Origin: Thiotrichaceae bacterium
GTDB taxonomy: Bacteria > Pseudomonadota > Gammaproteobacteria > Beggiatoales > Beggiatoaceae
Direction of reading: 5' to 3'
DNA length: 64,000 bases
Assembly (NCBI GenBank): GCA_011391085.1
Contig: JAABRD010000007.1
Coordinates: forward strand, 1 to 64,000
The position numbers and the translations under genes were made by a program. Below the pieces are notes generated by a model. The model made no database searches, was not told where the DNA came from, and was given only the letters and a program-made list of their open reading frames with translations. Positions 50,696-59,756 of the stretch are shown here, in pieces. Each line of letters begins with the position of its first letter. Position 1 is the stretch's first letter.

Positions 50696-52551
50696 GCTAT
50701 TTTGAACTCATGGGAAGATAGTTTTTCCACGGTCATCTCTGGCACCAATTGTCCAAGTACCTGTTGAATCTCCTCTTCCGAGTAGTTATCAGACGCTACC
50801 ATTAAAGCGTTCAACAGCGGAGTGACTTGTACCAAGTGATTATTTCGGGGCGCGGCTAACAAAATTTTAGGATGTGTGGTCTTTCCCAATTTCTCTTCCA
50901 AATGAAAGAGTTCCTCATATAATTTTTCCCCAGGACGTAAGCCTGTATAGACAATCGCAATCTCCTCATTGGGCACTTTTCCAGATAACCGAATCATTTG
51001 TTCAGCCAAATAGCGAATCTTAATCGGTTTGCCCATGTCTAATACGAAAATCTCTCCCCCCTGGCCCATCGCGGCGGCTTGTAAAATCAACTGACAGGCT
51101 TCAGGAATGGTCATAAAATAACGGCTAATTTCTGGGTGGGTCACGGTCACAGGACCTCCTCTGGCAATTTGTTCTTTAAATAACGGCACCACGCTACCTG
51201 CGGAACCTAACACGTTTCCAAAGCGTACCGTGATGAAACGGGTCTTCGAATGTCCATTCATGGCTTGACAAAAGATTTCGGCGGCCCGTTTGGTGGCGCC
51301 CATGACACTCGTGGGATTGACAGCTTTATCGGTAGAAATCATCACAAATGTTTCACATCCCTGTTCTGCCACTGCTTCGGCTAAATTTTGAGTGCCTAAC
51401 ACGTTATTGCGAACCGCTTCTCGCGTTTGGGATTGTAACATGGGAACATGTTTATAAGCGGCGGCATGAAATACTAAGTCAGGCTGATACGTTTTTAACA
51501 GGTGACGAATGGCCACTGAGTCGGTCACGTCCCCTAAACAAGCATGTAACGTCAAGTTGGGGAAGGCTTGGCGTAACTGCATATCGATTTGATATAAATT
51601 AAATTCACAACGTTCTAAAATCACCAACGCGGTGGGTTGTAACTGGGCAATTTGATGACATAATTCGGATCCAATGGAACCGCCTCCGCCACTGACCATG
51701 ACGATTTTACTTTGTAATCGAGTTTGAATAATTTGCCAATCCAGTTCAATTTTGTCACGTCCTAACAGGTCCTCAATTGCCACATCACGCAAGACTTTGA
51801 GATTGACTTGGGCATTGACGAGATTATCTAATTTGGGCAAGGTTCGAAAGGGAACGTGACTGCGTTCACAGTGTTCGACTACCTGTTGCATTTGTTCCGC
51901 TGTAGCTGACGGCATGGCAATCACAATGAGATCAATTTTCAAGGATTCCACGACGTTTGCTACCTTGTCAAGGCTTCCCAAAACGGGGATACCTTGCACT
52001 TTGCCACCATGCAAACGAGGTTGGTCATCTAAGAAGCCGACTGGGATATAGCCACCACAGCGTAGCATGTCGCGGACTAGCAAATCACCAGAGGTGCCGG
52101 CCCCTAAGACAAGCACACGTTGTAAGTGAGTTTTCCCCGTTATGAGGAATTTGAAGGAATGTTCATGCCAGAGACGATAAAGTAGGCGAGGCATTCCTAG
52201 AAAGAAGACGAGTAAGAAAGGATAGAAGAGTAATGAGGTGCGTGGAATGAGTTCCAGGCGATTAAATAAGACGAGTACCAAGACAATCGCTAACGTGCCA
52301 ATGAAAACTGACCGCAAAATGGTGACCAGGTCCGGCAAACTGGCAAACCGCCAAATGCTTTGATAGAGACCGTCAAACCAAAGAACTAGACTTTGAATGA
52401 GGATTACCACGGGTAAGGTTTGCCAAAGGGTGGTTTCGACCTCTGGGGTCAGTGGCCAACCATAACGGATAATCATGGCCAAAATCCAGGCAATGGCTAC
52501 CCCTGAAGTGTCATGGAGGATAATAGGAAAACGGTGAGAAAACAATAGCAT
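50686..52551 (-). CDS. WbpM/CapD-type nucleotide-sugar 4,6-dehydratase
   Basis: A 621-aa inner-membrane enzyme of surface-polysaccharide synthesis. Four membrane helices occupy ~1-110. A first Rossmann domain (VLVLGAGTSGDLLVRDML, ~145) is followed by the catalytic SDR domain with VMVSGGGGSIGSELCHQ (~285). STDKAVNPTSVMGATKRAAE carries the Asp/Lys and modified active-site motif in place of YxxxK, and VRFGNVLGSAGSVVPLF is conserved. WbpM and PglF act on UDP-GlcNAc to give the 4-keto-6-deoxy sugar. No other polysaccharide genes are linked. The last ~10 codons lie in a repeat arm. Confidence 0.93.
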   Translation of the reverse strand: MLLFSHRFPIILHDTSGVAIAWILAMIIRYGWPLTPEVETTLWQTLPVVILIQSLVLWFDGLYQSIWRFASLPDLVTILRSVFIGTLAIVLVLVLFNRLELIPRTSLLFYPFLLVFFLGMPRLLYRLWHEHSFKFLITGKTHLQRVLVLGAGTSGDLLVRDMLRCGGYIPVGFLDDQPRLHGGKVQGIPVLGSLDKVANVVESLKIDLIVIAMPSATAEQMQQVVEHCERSHVPFRTLPKLDNLVNAQVNLKVLRDVAIEDLLGRDKIELDWQIIQTRLQSKIVMVSGGGGSIGSELCHQIAQLQPTALVILERCEFNLYQIDMQLRQAFPNLTLHACLGDVTDSVAIRHLLKTYQPDLVFHAAAYKHVPMLQSQTREAVRNNVLGTQNLAEAVAEQGCETFVMISTDKAVNPTSVMGATKRAAEIFCQAMNGHSKTRFITVRFGNVLGSAGSVVPLFKEQIARGGPVTVTHPEISRYFMTIPEACQLILQAAAMGQGGEIFVLDMGKPIKIRYLAEQMIRLSGKVPNEEIAIVYTGLRPGEKLYEELFHLEEKLGKTTHPKILLAAPRNNHLVQVTPLLNALMVASDNYSEEEIQQVLGQLVPEMTVEKLSSHEFKIAVD

Positions 52552-52682
52552 GTGTAGTTTAAAATAAAGGGTAGTAATGCAAAGAAGGCAAAATTTTTGA
52601 ACTGTGATTGGTGTGATGTATATGAGTGGAAGAATGATGAGAAGGGCATGTCTCTATCAACATGAAGCGTCTTTTAATTCTT

Positions 52683-52919
52683 GGTAGTGAGGCAATGTAG
52701 GTTCACTGTCTGAACTCTGATTAGAATGATTTTCAGATGGACTCTGATTCGTCAAGCCTCCTTTCATAGTAGGTTCTCTGTCTGAACTCTGATTTAGAAT
52801 GATTTTCAGATGGACTCTGATTCGTCAAGCCTCCCTTCATAGCCCTCATTTAATCATATAAATCACAGTTCCAGACAAAGAGAAACCGCACGATATTTCA
52901 CCCAGATTGCATCACTACC
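52683..52919. mobile_element. MITE, perfect 8-bp TSD TAATTCTT, internally duplicated
   Basis: Ends GGTAGTGAGGCAATGTAGG and ...CCCAGATTGCATCACTACC. TAATTCTT flanks both sides (52675-52682, 52920-52927). The interior matches the copy at 5136 but has a ~65-bp tandem duplication (TCTGAACTCTGATT... to ...CAAGCCTCC). Confidence 0.85.
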
Positions 52920-52942
52920 TAATTCTTAATCATAAGCCTCTT

Positions 52943-53069
52943 CTGCTGGAACGCAATCAGAATTATTGTGCTTTGTGTTGTCTGCTGGAACGCAATCAGA
53001 ATTATTGCACTTTGCGGCGCTGCCACGCGGACGTAAGGGGGGCGCAATAATTCTTATTGCGTTCCAGCG
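52943..53069. repeat. 'GCTGGAACGCAATCAGAATTATTG' cluster
   Basis: Two direct copies and one inverted copy (GCGCAATAATTCTTATTGCG...) enclose a CGCTGCCACGCGG core. Related palindromes lie near 9488 and 18270-18295. Confidence 0.75.
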
Positions 53070-53093
53070 AATCTGTACAATTTTATCTGAATA

Positions 53094-54110
53094 TCATTGC
53101 AATTGAGATAACTCACTCATCGGCCACCGTGGACGCACTTTAAACGCCAGCGAATCTGATTGACCAGCGGTTAGACGCAGATAACCCGCATAAGCTATCA
53201 TCGCCCCATTGTCCGTGCAAAAAATCGGACGAGGATAATAAACTTTGACATCCATTTCCAATGCCAGTTGAGTTAAGCCGGTGCGCAGACGTTCATTAGC
53301 ACTTACGCCACCTGCAATCACCAGTCGTTTTAAGCCCGTTTGTTGTAAGGCACGTCGGCATTTAATTGCCAATGTATCGATGACTGCCTCTTCAAAAGCG
53401 CAAGCGATGTCGGCACGAGTTTGATCATTTTGTTCATGCGTTTGCCAAGTCGAAAGGGCATGGGTTTTTAGACCACTAAAGCTAAAATCTAAACCGGGTC
53501 GATTCGTCATTGGACGTGGAAAGTGGAATCGGTGCGAATTGCCTTGGGACGCCAGACGGGCCAGCGCAGGTCCTCCAGGGTAGCCTAATCCAAGTAATTT
53601 AGCTGTTTTATCAAACGCTTCTCCGGCTGCATCGTCCAAGGATTCTCCTAAAATGAGATACTTCCCCAACTGTTCCACTTGAACCAATTGAGTATGTCCG
53701 CCTGACACGAGAAGGGCGAGAAAGGGAAATGTGGGGGCTGGTGACTCTAACATGGAGGCCAATAAATGTCCTTCCATGTGATGCACGGCAATGGCTGGAA
53801 TTTGCCACGCCCAAGCGAGACTTCGTCCAATGGTGGCCCCAACTAGCAAAGCCCCGATCAGTCCGGGACCTGCGGTGTAAGCGACGCCATGCAGTTGATG
53901 CGGTTCAGAATGACTATCCTGTAGCACTTTTTCCACCAATGGAATCAGTTTGCGAATATGGTCACGAGACGCCAATTCTGGAACCACGCCACCGTAAGGG
54001 GCATGGAGGGCGACTTGACTGTAGAGGTCATGGGCTAATAAACCTTGTTCGCCATCATAGATGGCGACGCCGGTTTCATCACAAGAAGTTTCTATGCCTA
54101 AGATGCGCAT
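53094..54110 (-). CDS. tsaD: tRNA N6-adenosine threonylcarbamoyltransferase TsaD
   Basis: A 338-aa protein of the t6A37 tRNA modification complex (with TsaB and TsaE). [19 protein letters not shown] starts it. The metal site is [11 protein letters not shown], preceded by [41 protein letters not shown] and [14 protein letters not shown]. Length equals E. coli TsaD (337 aa). The usual neighbour rpsU on the opposite strand is absent; a GTGGATA heptamer array (54118-54186) abuts its start. Confidence 0.97.
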   Translation of the reverse strand: MRILGIETSCDETGVAIYDGEQGLLAHDLYSQVALHAPYGGVVPELASRDHIRKLIPLVEKVLQDSHSEPHQLHGVAYTAGPGLIGALLVGATIGRSLAWAWQIPAIAVHHMEGHLLASMLESPAPTFPFLALLVSGGHTQLVQVEQLGKYLILGESLDDAAGEAFDKTAKLLGLGYPGGPALARLASQGNSHRFHFPRPMTNRPGLDFSFSGLKTHALSTWQTHEQNDQTRADIACAFEEAVIDTLAIKCRRALQQTGLKRLVIAGGVSANERLRTGLTQLALEMDVKVYYPRPIFCTDNGAMIAYAGYLRLTAGQSDSLAFKVRPRWPMSELSQLQ

Positions 54111-54117
54111 GTTTGTT

Positions 54118-54223
54118 ATAGTGGATAGTGAATTTAGTGGATAGTGGATAGTGGATAGTGGATAGTGGATAGTGGATAGTGGATAGCAAAGTCATTCCAG
54201 GAGTCCAAAGCGTAGCTTTGGAC
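54118..54223. repeat. GTGGATA heptamer array and 'GGAGTCCAAAGCG' palindrome
   Basis: About eight GTGGATA units (54118-54186), the same heptamer as the in-frame CACTATC array of the NRPS read on the other strand. Then GGAGTCCAAAGCGTAGCTTT (54196-54223). Confidence 0.85.
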
Positions 54224-54239
54224 TCCGATTCCCATTTGT

Positions 54240-54659
54240 TCATTTCGGTGAAAAAGCATATCGCAACCGCACTCGTAATCGGCGAAAAGTGGCTTCATCT
54301 AGTGTATCTGGAAACAAAATGAGGCAATGGGTTTTACCACTCTCTAGCACTCTTAACACAATTAATTGGGGATGAGTATAGCTACTTGGGGAAATCTGTG
54401 CCTCTTTCTCCGTTGACAGCCAAATGGAATCTTCGCATAATACACAATAGCATAAAGGGTTGTCAATCAGCCATAAATGTTTTCGCATGGTTTGATAGGC
54501 ACTTAGCAATATGCCTAATCCAATACCCATTTTCACAGCCCACGATAATGTTAATGGCAATAGACCGAATAAGGCACCCAGATGCAAGACCGTTATTGAC
54601 CACGCAAAACGTTTGGAAAAGCGAGGTTCAATATAGATGGGGGCGGTGAAGGCAGACAT
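54240..54659 (-). CDS. YgfX (CptA)-like membrane protein
   Basis: A 139-aa protein with two close membrane helices at residues ~18-55 (FAWSITVLHLGALFGLLPLTL, MGIGLGILLSAYQTM) and a soluble beta-rich end closing with DEATFRRLRVRLRYA. This layout and the FRRLRVRLRY ending match the YgfX family. In E. coli YgfX was described as interfering with MreB/FtsZ and lies beside sdhE. No sdhE lies beside it here; tsaD is 130 bases downstream on the same strand. Family call moderate. Confidence 0.65.
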   Translation of the reverse strand: MSAFTAPIYIEPRFSKRFAWSITVLHLGALFGLLPLTLSWAVKMGIGLGILLSAYQTMRKHLWLIDNPLCYCVLCEDSIWLSTEKEAQISPSSYTHPQLIVLRVLESGKTHCLILFPDTLDEATFRRLRVRLRYAFSPK

Positions 54660-54726
54660 GAATTATGACATCTTACAGTTTTATTTATCACGGAAAATAT
54701 CTTTTGACAACGGACCATTTTACCAG

Positions 54727-54841
54727 TATAGTAATATTCCTCATCACTTGTACCCCCCTGCCCCCTGTGTACGGGGGGAGTGACTCCCCCCGCGTGCGGG
54801 GGGGCTAGGGGGGGGTACAAATGAGAAGGAATATTACTATA
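54727..54841. mobile_element. IS630-type MITE, copy 3
   Basis: Ends TATAGTAATATTCCTCATCA and ...GAAGGAATATTACTATA with CCCCCC.../...GGGGGG inner arms. It fills most of the 292-bp spacer upstream of the 155-aa membrane protein gene. Confidence 0.75.
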
Positions 54842-54951
54842 TCATAGTCTAACCTAGACAAATGCCCCAATTTCTTTACCTTGAAAATTATAACTGGTAA
54901 AGATAAAATTTCAAGGCACCATTTTAAACTTAACCTAAACAGGATTCAAGC

Positions 54952-55419
54952 ATGAGTTCACCAGTTGTCGTTGCAATTTTTGCATTTCTAAGTATTTATT
55001 TGGTATTCCTATTGATTCGCCTATTTTCGGATTTGATCATTGTCGGAATTGCACTCACCAGCGCGGTTTTTGCCTATTATGTCACAGGACACTATTCTAG
55101 CTGGTTGCCTCATTTGCGAGAACTGCCCTTCTTAAATGTATTGGGTATCACTTTTCCTGACCAACCAGAAGTGAGTACCCTCTATATCATTGCCTCTTTT
55201 GTCGTTGTAGGCGCCGTCTTACTATGTGTGCCGTTCTTGCCCTTCTCGGCAACGTATCGATTCATGTTAGGGGTAGAGAAACCATTGTTTTCTGAAGAAG
55301 CCAAAGTCCGAGGATGGATTCGGGAAGAAATAGACCGCAATAACCGTTATGAAAATGAACTGGCAACGAATGAACGGACGGGCAGTGAACGGACGGGCAG
55401 TGGTCAGGAATCAGGGTGA
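54952..55419 (+). CDS. Hypothetical membrane protein, 155 aa
   Basis: I do not recognise this protein. It has three hydrophobic segments: residues ~5-28 (VVAIFAFLSIYLVFLLIRLF) continuing into ~28-45 (LIIVGIALTSAVFAYYVTG), and ~82-105 (YIIASFVVVGAVLLCVPFL). A charged C-terminal tail follows from ~115. The last residues NERTGSERTGSGQESG come from a 15-bp direct repeat (GAACGGACGGGCAGT x2), so the tail may be recent. AGGATT precedes the ATG by 5 bases. It is followed by a MITE and hisH. Confidence 0.7.
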   Translation: MSSPVVVAIFAFLSIYLVFLLIRLFSDLIIVGIALTSAVFAYYVTGHYSSWLPHLRELPFLNVLGITFPDQPEVSTLYIIASFVVVGAVLLCVPFLPFSATYRFMLGVEKPLFSEEAKVRGWIREEIDRNNRYENELATNERTGSERTGSGQESG

Positions 55420-55487
55420 CAATCCCACAGATGAAAATAAGACCTTCGTGGTTTTGAACCACTCGAAGGTCTTCAATTACAAAGGTA

Positions 55488-55579
55488 GGTAGTGATAAAA
55501 AATGGGTGATGGTAAGGTCTGGCAGCCCTTCAAGGACTGCCAGACCTGACATTTCGATCACCCACCTTTCATCACTACC
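55488..55579. mobile_element. MITE, perfect 8-bp TSD CAAAGGTA
   Basis: Ends GGTAGTGATAAAAAATGGG and ...CCCACCTTTCATCACTACC. CAAAGGTA flanks both sides (55480-55487 and 55580-55587). Interior is yet another palindrome (GGTCTGGCAGCCCTTCAAGG / CTGCCAGACC). It ends 14 bases before hisH and lies where the hisH promoter would be expected. Confidence 0.85.
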
Positions 55580-55593
55580 CAAAGGTACTCCAA

Positions 55594-56235
55594 ATGAAAA
55601 CCGTCAGTATTATCGATTACGGAATGAGTAACCTCCACTCCGTTAGCAAAGCCCTCGAACACGTTGCCGAAAAAAACTGGCAAGTGACTATCGGCCAAGA
55701 CCCGTCTCGCATCCTACAGGCGGATAAAATCGTCTTCCCAGGTCAAGGCGCGATAGGCAATTGTATGACTCTCCTGCACCAAACTGGCATGGCCGAAGTG
55801 ATTCGTCACTCTCTCTCCAACAAACCCTTTTTAGGTCTTTGTTTAGGATTACAAACTCTCTTAACCTTCAGTGAAGAAAGCGGCGGCACCAAAGGGTTTG
55901 ACTGGGCGACAGGAACCGTGCGCCGGTTTGAGGAACCTCTGCTTGACCCACACAGTGGCGAACGTCTCAAAATTCCCCACATGGGTTGGAATCAAGTGTA
56001 CGCCACCTGGCCGCATCCACTTTGGAAAGGCATCCCTCAAGGCAGTCGTTTCTATTTTGTACACAGTTACTATGTGGACCCTCAAGATAGTCAGATGATT
56101 GCCGGCACGACCCCGTATGGCAACCTTCAATTTGCCTCTGCCCTTGCACGGGACAACGTGTTTGCGGTACAATTTCATCCTGAAAAAAGTCAACAGGCAG
56201 GATTGACTTTGTTGAAAAATTTTTTGGAATGGTAA
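55594..56235 (+). CDS. hisH: Imidazole glycerol phosphate synthase subunit HisH
   Basis: A 213-aa glutamine amidotransferase. The nucleophile Cys is in FLGLCLGLQTLL, the His-Glu pair in VQFHPEKSQQAG; SIIDYGMSNLHSVSKALE and IVFPGQGAIGNCM are family segments. It feeds ammonia to HisF in histidine synthesis. hisB, hisA and hisF, normally adjacent, are absent, so the operon is split. MITEs bound the gene on both sides. VFPGQGAIG has Gln where most HisH read PGVGA. Confidence 0.95.
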   Translation: MKTVSIIDYGMSNLHSVSKALEHVAEKNWQVTIGQDPSRILQADKIVFPGQGAIGNCMTLLHQTGMAEVIRHSLSNKPFLGLCLGLQTLLTFSEESGGTKGFDWATGTVRRFEEPLLDPHSGERLKIPHMGWNQVYATWPHPLWKGIPQGSRFYFVHSYYVDPQDSQMIAGTTPYGNLQFASALARDNVFAVQFHPEKSQQAGLTLLKNFLEW

Positions 56236-56246
56236 ATGGTAAGACG

Positions 56247-56535
56247 TATAGTAATATTCTCTCACTCTTGTACCCCCCCCAGCCCCCCCGCACACGGGGG
56301 GGAGTGACTCCCCTCCGCGGCGTGGATGACTCCCCCCCGCGACGTGGATGACTCCCCCCCGCGACGTGGATGACTCCCCCCCGCGACGTGGATGACTCCC
56401 CCCCGCGGCGTGGATGACTCCCCCCCGCGGCGTGGATGACTCCCCTCCGCGACGTGGATGACTCCCCTCCGCGGATGACTCCCCCCGCGTGCTGGGGGGC
56501 TGGGGGGGGTACAAGAAAACAGGAATACTACTATA
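56247..56535. mobile_element. IS630-type MITE copy 4, expanded by a 22-bp tandem array
   Basis: Ends TATAGTAATATTCTCTCACT and ...GGAATACTACTATA. Inside, 56306-56459 holds seven copies of a 22-bp unit (GACTCCCCCCCGCGACGTGG + AT) that differ only by A/G and C/T changes. The other copies have a single such core, so this one grew by slippage. Confidence 0.85.
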
Positions 56536-56570
56536 TCAGGATTGACAAACCGTAGAGAGATTGTCAATCC

Positions 56571-56597
56571 TGCCATCACCCATATTGCATCACTACC
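56571..56597. repeat. Right end of a GGTAGTGATGCAAT MITE
   Basis: ...ATCACCCATATTGCATCACTACC without a matching left end nearby; preceded by AGGATTGACAA...TTGTCAATCCT, which may be its remaining interior. Confidence 0.55.
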
Positions 56598-56621
56598 TAA
56601 AAAACACTTGTAATCATCACT

Positions 56622-56798
56622 ATGGACAAAGAAAAATACATCACGGTTGTCGAAGCTTACGACAAACAACTGGTCAAAATGGTCAACGAGAAAATCAAGG
56701 AAGGTTACGAACCATATAGAAACGTTGTCATTGCTTTTAACGAAGCAGGTACGATCAAATCTTATGTACAAGTTATGATGTTGAAGGAACACAAATAA
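56622..56798 (+). CDS. Small DUF1737-like protein (58 aa)
   Basis: A 58-residue frame: MDKEKYITVVEAYDKQLV then KMVNEKIKEGYEPYRNVV, IAFNEAGTIKSYVQVMMLKE and HK. The strand-helix-strand order with VVEAY, VNEKIKEGYEPYRNV and YVQVMMLKE matches the DUF1737 family of small proteins often found in phages and proteobacteria. No clear ribosome site was found. It lies between repeat clusters with no partner gene. Function unknown. Confidence 0.65.
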   Translation: MDKEKYITVVEAYDKQLVKMVNEKIKEGYEPYRNVVIAFNEAGTIKSYVQVMMLKEHK

Positions 56799-56811
56799 CC
56801 AATTGGCTGGT

Positions 56812-57125
56812 GGACTAGAGGCTTCCGCCGCAATGCCATTAAGTTAAGAAATATCCTAACCATGTAGGGTGGATTAAGCGTCAGCGTATCCACCAGTTTC
56901 GGGGATGGTGGATACGCTAACGCTTAATCCACCCTACCTTAACTTAATGGCATTGAGGCTTCCGCCGGTGGTGGATCAGCACTTCCCTCCAAAACAAGGG
57001 GCAACCCCCACCGGTTGAAGCCTCTAGTCTACCAACATTCACTGCACTTCCAGTGGCCACCGCACCTCCATGAGGAAAAAGCGTTAGGATCCGGACAAAG
57101 CTACGCTTTTTCCTCATGGACTCCT
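56812..57125. repeat. Nested repeats: GGACTAGAGGCTTCCGCCG, GGTGGATACGC, GGAGTCC
   Basis: The outer GCTGGTGGACTAGAGGCTTC / GAAGCCTCTAGTC arms (56812-57030) contain a complete GTAGGGTGGATTAAGCGTCA palindrome (56863-56936). A GGAAAAAGCGTTAGG...CTACGC...TTTTTCC pair runs to 57125, just past the end of the FimX-like gene. No gene lies in 56799-57130. Confidence 0.75.
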
Positions 57126-57130
57126 GGAAC

Positions 57131-59212
57131 TTACTCCGCTGAAAAATCATACGCCGGCGTCTCCAACGGTTCCTGAATATAATGTCCTTGTGCAAAATCC
57201 ACTTCCGAGGTCCACAATACCGTCAAACTATTGGCATCTTCCACCGCTTCTGCAATGGTTAACTTTCCTGATTCATGTGCCAGTTTCATAATTTCCTTGA
57301 CGGCCTTTTGATTGTCGTCATTGGAGGCCAATCCTTTGCTAAAGGAGGAGTCGATTTTCACATAGTTGACTGGCAAGTGTTTCAACGTAGCTGCCGAGTT
57401 TAACCCCGTACCAAAATGTTCCAGGGCCGATTTACACTCGCTGGCTTGCAACTGTTTAAGAAAGGCTTGGGCCAATTTAATCTGGGTGATGGCCGTGGAT
57501 TCACTCAGTTCAATCACAATACTTTCACCTGGTACCGCCGACGCTTTCAGCAGTTTCCGCAACGTCAATAACACATCCGGGTCTTTTACCGCTTGGTCCG
57601 ACAACTTGATAAAGAAGTGGGCTTTATGACCCTTCTTATGTTGTTCGCCCAACGTTTTGACCGCTTCCTTGAGAACCCATTTGTCTAATTTTACGCTGAA
57701 ATTGGCTTTCTCTGCGGCATCAAATAATTTACCCGTGGGCACTTGATTACCCTCTGCGTCCACCATGCGCAAGAAGACTTCATAAATGGGTTGGGTGTCA
57801 CCACGCAAACTGACAATGGGTTGAAACCGTAACGACAACCGATGTTCTTCAATGGCGGTCTCAATCATCTTGGTGATGTCAGACACCTTGAGTTCCCCTT
57901 GATCACCGCCCTTCACCACCGCTTTATAAATTTCAAAACCATTCCCACCTTTATTCGCAATGACTTCACAAGCGGCATGGGCGTCGTTTAACACATCTTG
58001 GGCATTAGCCGCTGACGCAAAGACCACTGTGATGCCGATACTACAAGTGGTAATCGCAGTCTTTGACCCCACTTCCGTGACCATCCCTTCTAATGCCTTG
58101 CAAATTTTCTCAGCTACCTCGCTGGCATATTCTTTGTCTTTATCAGTCAGCAAGAGAGTAAATACCTCTTCACTAAACCGCGCTAAAATCCCTCCCTCAC
58201 ACACGCTTTTCAGCACCTTGGCAATATTGATAATCACCGGGTCCAGACCACCGATGCCGACGGTTTGTTTAATGTTGGCAATGTTGTCCAGCGAGAGATA
58301 AAACAGCACGCTACGAGTATGCGTGTCCATCGCTTTGACCAGGGCCTTTTCCAACAGTTCCATGAAATAGACATGATTAAACAGACCAGTGGTCTGGTCT
58401 TTGCGACTGAGTTCTTTTAACTTGATTTCCAAATCTTGATTTTGAGAACGGTCTCGCATGACGATTTGCAGACATCGTTCACTCTCATAAATGGCATGAC
58501 TGATTTCCATGGTCAAGCCAAATCCCTTATTGTTGGATTTGAGACCCTCCAGGTCGATTTGACGTTCCTCATCCTTCTCGTCCGCCATAAAACCACGCAT
58601 GAAATCCCTGAACTTGGTTTGGTCTTTCAAAGCCACCAAATCCATAATTGGCATCCCTTCCAAGACTTCCATGCTGTTGTAACTGAACATTTTCAAATAA
58701 CTGGGGTTGGCATAAATGTGCATTCCATCATGGACATAAGCAATCGCATCTTGCGAGGTTTCCAACAGCATCTTGTTCTGCTTTTGACTCTCCTTGTAAA
58801 GTTGTTCAAGATGTTTGCGGTGGCGACGAATAGCCAGACCTTCCAATTCTTTACCTACCACTAATTGTAAGCAGGCATCGGTGCCACTGGGAATAACCAC
58901 TCGCGCCCCCACCTTGAGAAGTTCGGCCATCAGTTTGCCTTCCAATTTGCTGACTAGAACAATCACGGGAATATCTTGTTTTGCACCATTGACCGTTTCA
59001 CAGACTTGGGCCGCCGTCAGATCGCCCACTTGCGGAACCGAGATAATCAAATCCCATTCTTGTTCGGTTAACGCATTTTGTAAATCTTCATCGTCTTCAA
59101 TATGCCGCGGGCGAATCGGATAACGCGCCTTGCGCAGGCTGTTTAAAATCACTTCGGCGTCATTGGCAGATTCTTCAATGACTATCAAGCGAATAATGTC
59201 ACCTTGTTTCAT
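57131..59212 (-). CDS. fimX: FimX-like degenerate REC-PAS-GGDEF-EAL protein
   Basis: A 693-aa protein. The N-terminal receiver-like domain (~5-125) has DLIISVPQVG where the phosphorylated Asp should be, so it is probably not phosphorylated. A PAS domain is at ~150-260 (LETSQDAIAYVHDGMHIYANPSYLKMF). The GGDEF domain (~275-425) has RFSEEVF in place of GGDEF. The EAL domain (~445-685) has EVFLRM for EAL and a changed catalytic set. Length, order and decay all match Pseudomonas FimX (691 aa), a c-di-GMP receptor at the cell pole that promotes type IV pilus assembly. Role in twitching or gliding is inferred; PilF is encoded at 13.6 kb. Confidence 0.8.
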   Translation of the reverse strand: MKQGDIIRLIVIEESANDAEVILNSLRKARYPIRPRHIEDDEDLQNALTEQEWDLIISVPQVGDLTAAQVCETVNGAKQDIPVIVLVSKLEGKLMAELLKVGARVVIPSGTDACLQLVVGKELEGLAIRRHRKHLEQLYKESQKQNKMLLETSQDAIAYVHDGMHIYANPSYLKMFSYNSMEVLEGMPIMDLVALKDQTKFRDFMRGFMADEKDEERQIDLEGLKSNNKGFGLTMEISHAIYESERCLQIVMRDRSQNQDLEIKLKELSRKDQTTGLFNHVYFMELLEKALVKAMDTHTRSVLFYLSLDNIANIKQTVGIGGLDPVIINIAKVLKSVCEGGILARFSEEVFTLLLTDKDKEYASEVAEKICKALEGMVTEVGSKTAITTCSIGITVVFASAANAQDVLNDAHAACEVIANKGGNGFEIYKAVVKGGDQGELKVSDITKMIETAIEEHRLSLRFQPIVSLRGDTQPIYEVFLRMVDAEGNQVPTGKLFDAAEKANFSVKLDKWVLKEAVKTLGEQHKKGHKAHFFIKLSDQAVKDPDVLLTLRKLLKASAVPGESIVIELSESTAITQIKLAQAFLKQLQASECKSALEHFGTGLNSAATLKHLPVNYVKIDSSFSKGLASNDDNQKAVKEIMKLAHESGKLTIAEAVEDANSLTVLWTSEVDFAQGHYIQEPLETPAYDFSAE

Positions 59213-59470
59213 GGGAAATGAATAATGAATAATGAATAATGAATAATGGAAAAAACCGGGGGACTAGAGGCTTTAGCCAGTTTCAGCTTTGCCTCCACCT
59301 CGAAGGTTTAGGAACAGTACTAAGGACACTTTTTGGGTAAAGTCAGATTACCACTGATAACGTAACGAAATAGGTTAAATAATATATAGGATTTACGCAC
59401 CCCAACCCTCCCCGCACGCGGGGAGGGAGTGATTCCCCCCGTACACAGGGGGATAGGGGGTGTTAACTCA
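59213..59470. repeat. Repeat-filled spacer upstream of the fimX-like gene
   Basis: Begins with an AATAATG heptamer array (59215-59250), then a GGACTAGAGGCTTTAGCC arm, a GAAGGTTTAGGAAC half hairpin and a GC-rich palindrome (CCCCAACCCTCCCCGCACGC / GGGGGATAGGGGGTG, ~59398-59463) resembling the core of the IS630-type MITE but with other ends. No gene. Confidence 0.65.
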
Positions 59471-59535
59471 AAGAGTTACAAACACGTTACGTAAGTCCTG
59501 AGATATTAATGTTGAATGTCTGTTCCACCCACACC

Positions 59536-59658
59536 GTGACTCGAGTCAGCCCGTGACTCGAGTCGGGTCAGCCCGTGACTCGAGTCGAGTCAGCCCGTGA
59601 CTCGAGTCGAGTCAGCCCGTGACTCGAGTCGAGTCAGCCCGTGACTCGAGTCGAGTCA
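59536..59658. repeat. Tandem repeat, 22-bp GTGACTCGAGTCGAGTCAGC unit
   Basis: One 17-bp unit, four 22-bp units and a final partial unit. Each contains the palindromes GACTCGAGTC and GACTCGAGTCGAGTC. Confidence 0.9.
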
Positions 59659-59756
59659 AGGTTTCTCACAACCCACGGCATGATTATCATCAACTATTTA
59701 TGTTTAAATAACAGAGTATCTTTCGATGCAGTTAATGTGCTTATTTCAAGCCGATT

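Noticed and set aside
56306-56459. CRISPR-like array of 22-bp units
   Set aside because: Units are directly adjacent without unique spacers and no cas genes are present.
55861-56792. Two reverse frames (217 and 176 codons) with GGSHPRRGGESST repeats
   Set aside because: They are translations of the 22-bp array within the MITE and of the antisense of hisH and the small DUF1737-like gene.
59536-59658. CRISPR-like array of 22-bp units
   Set aside because: No spacers; a simple minisatellite.
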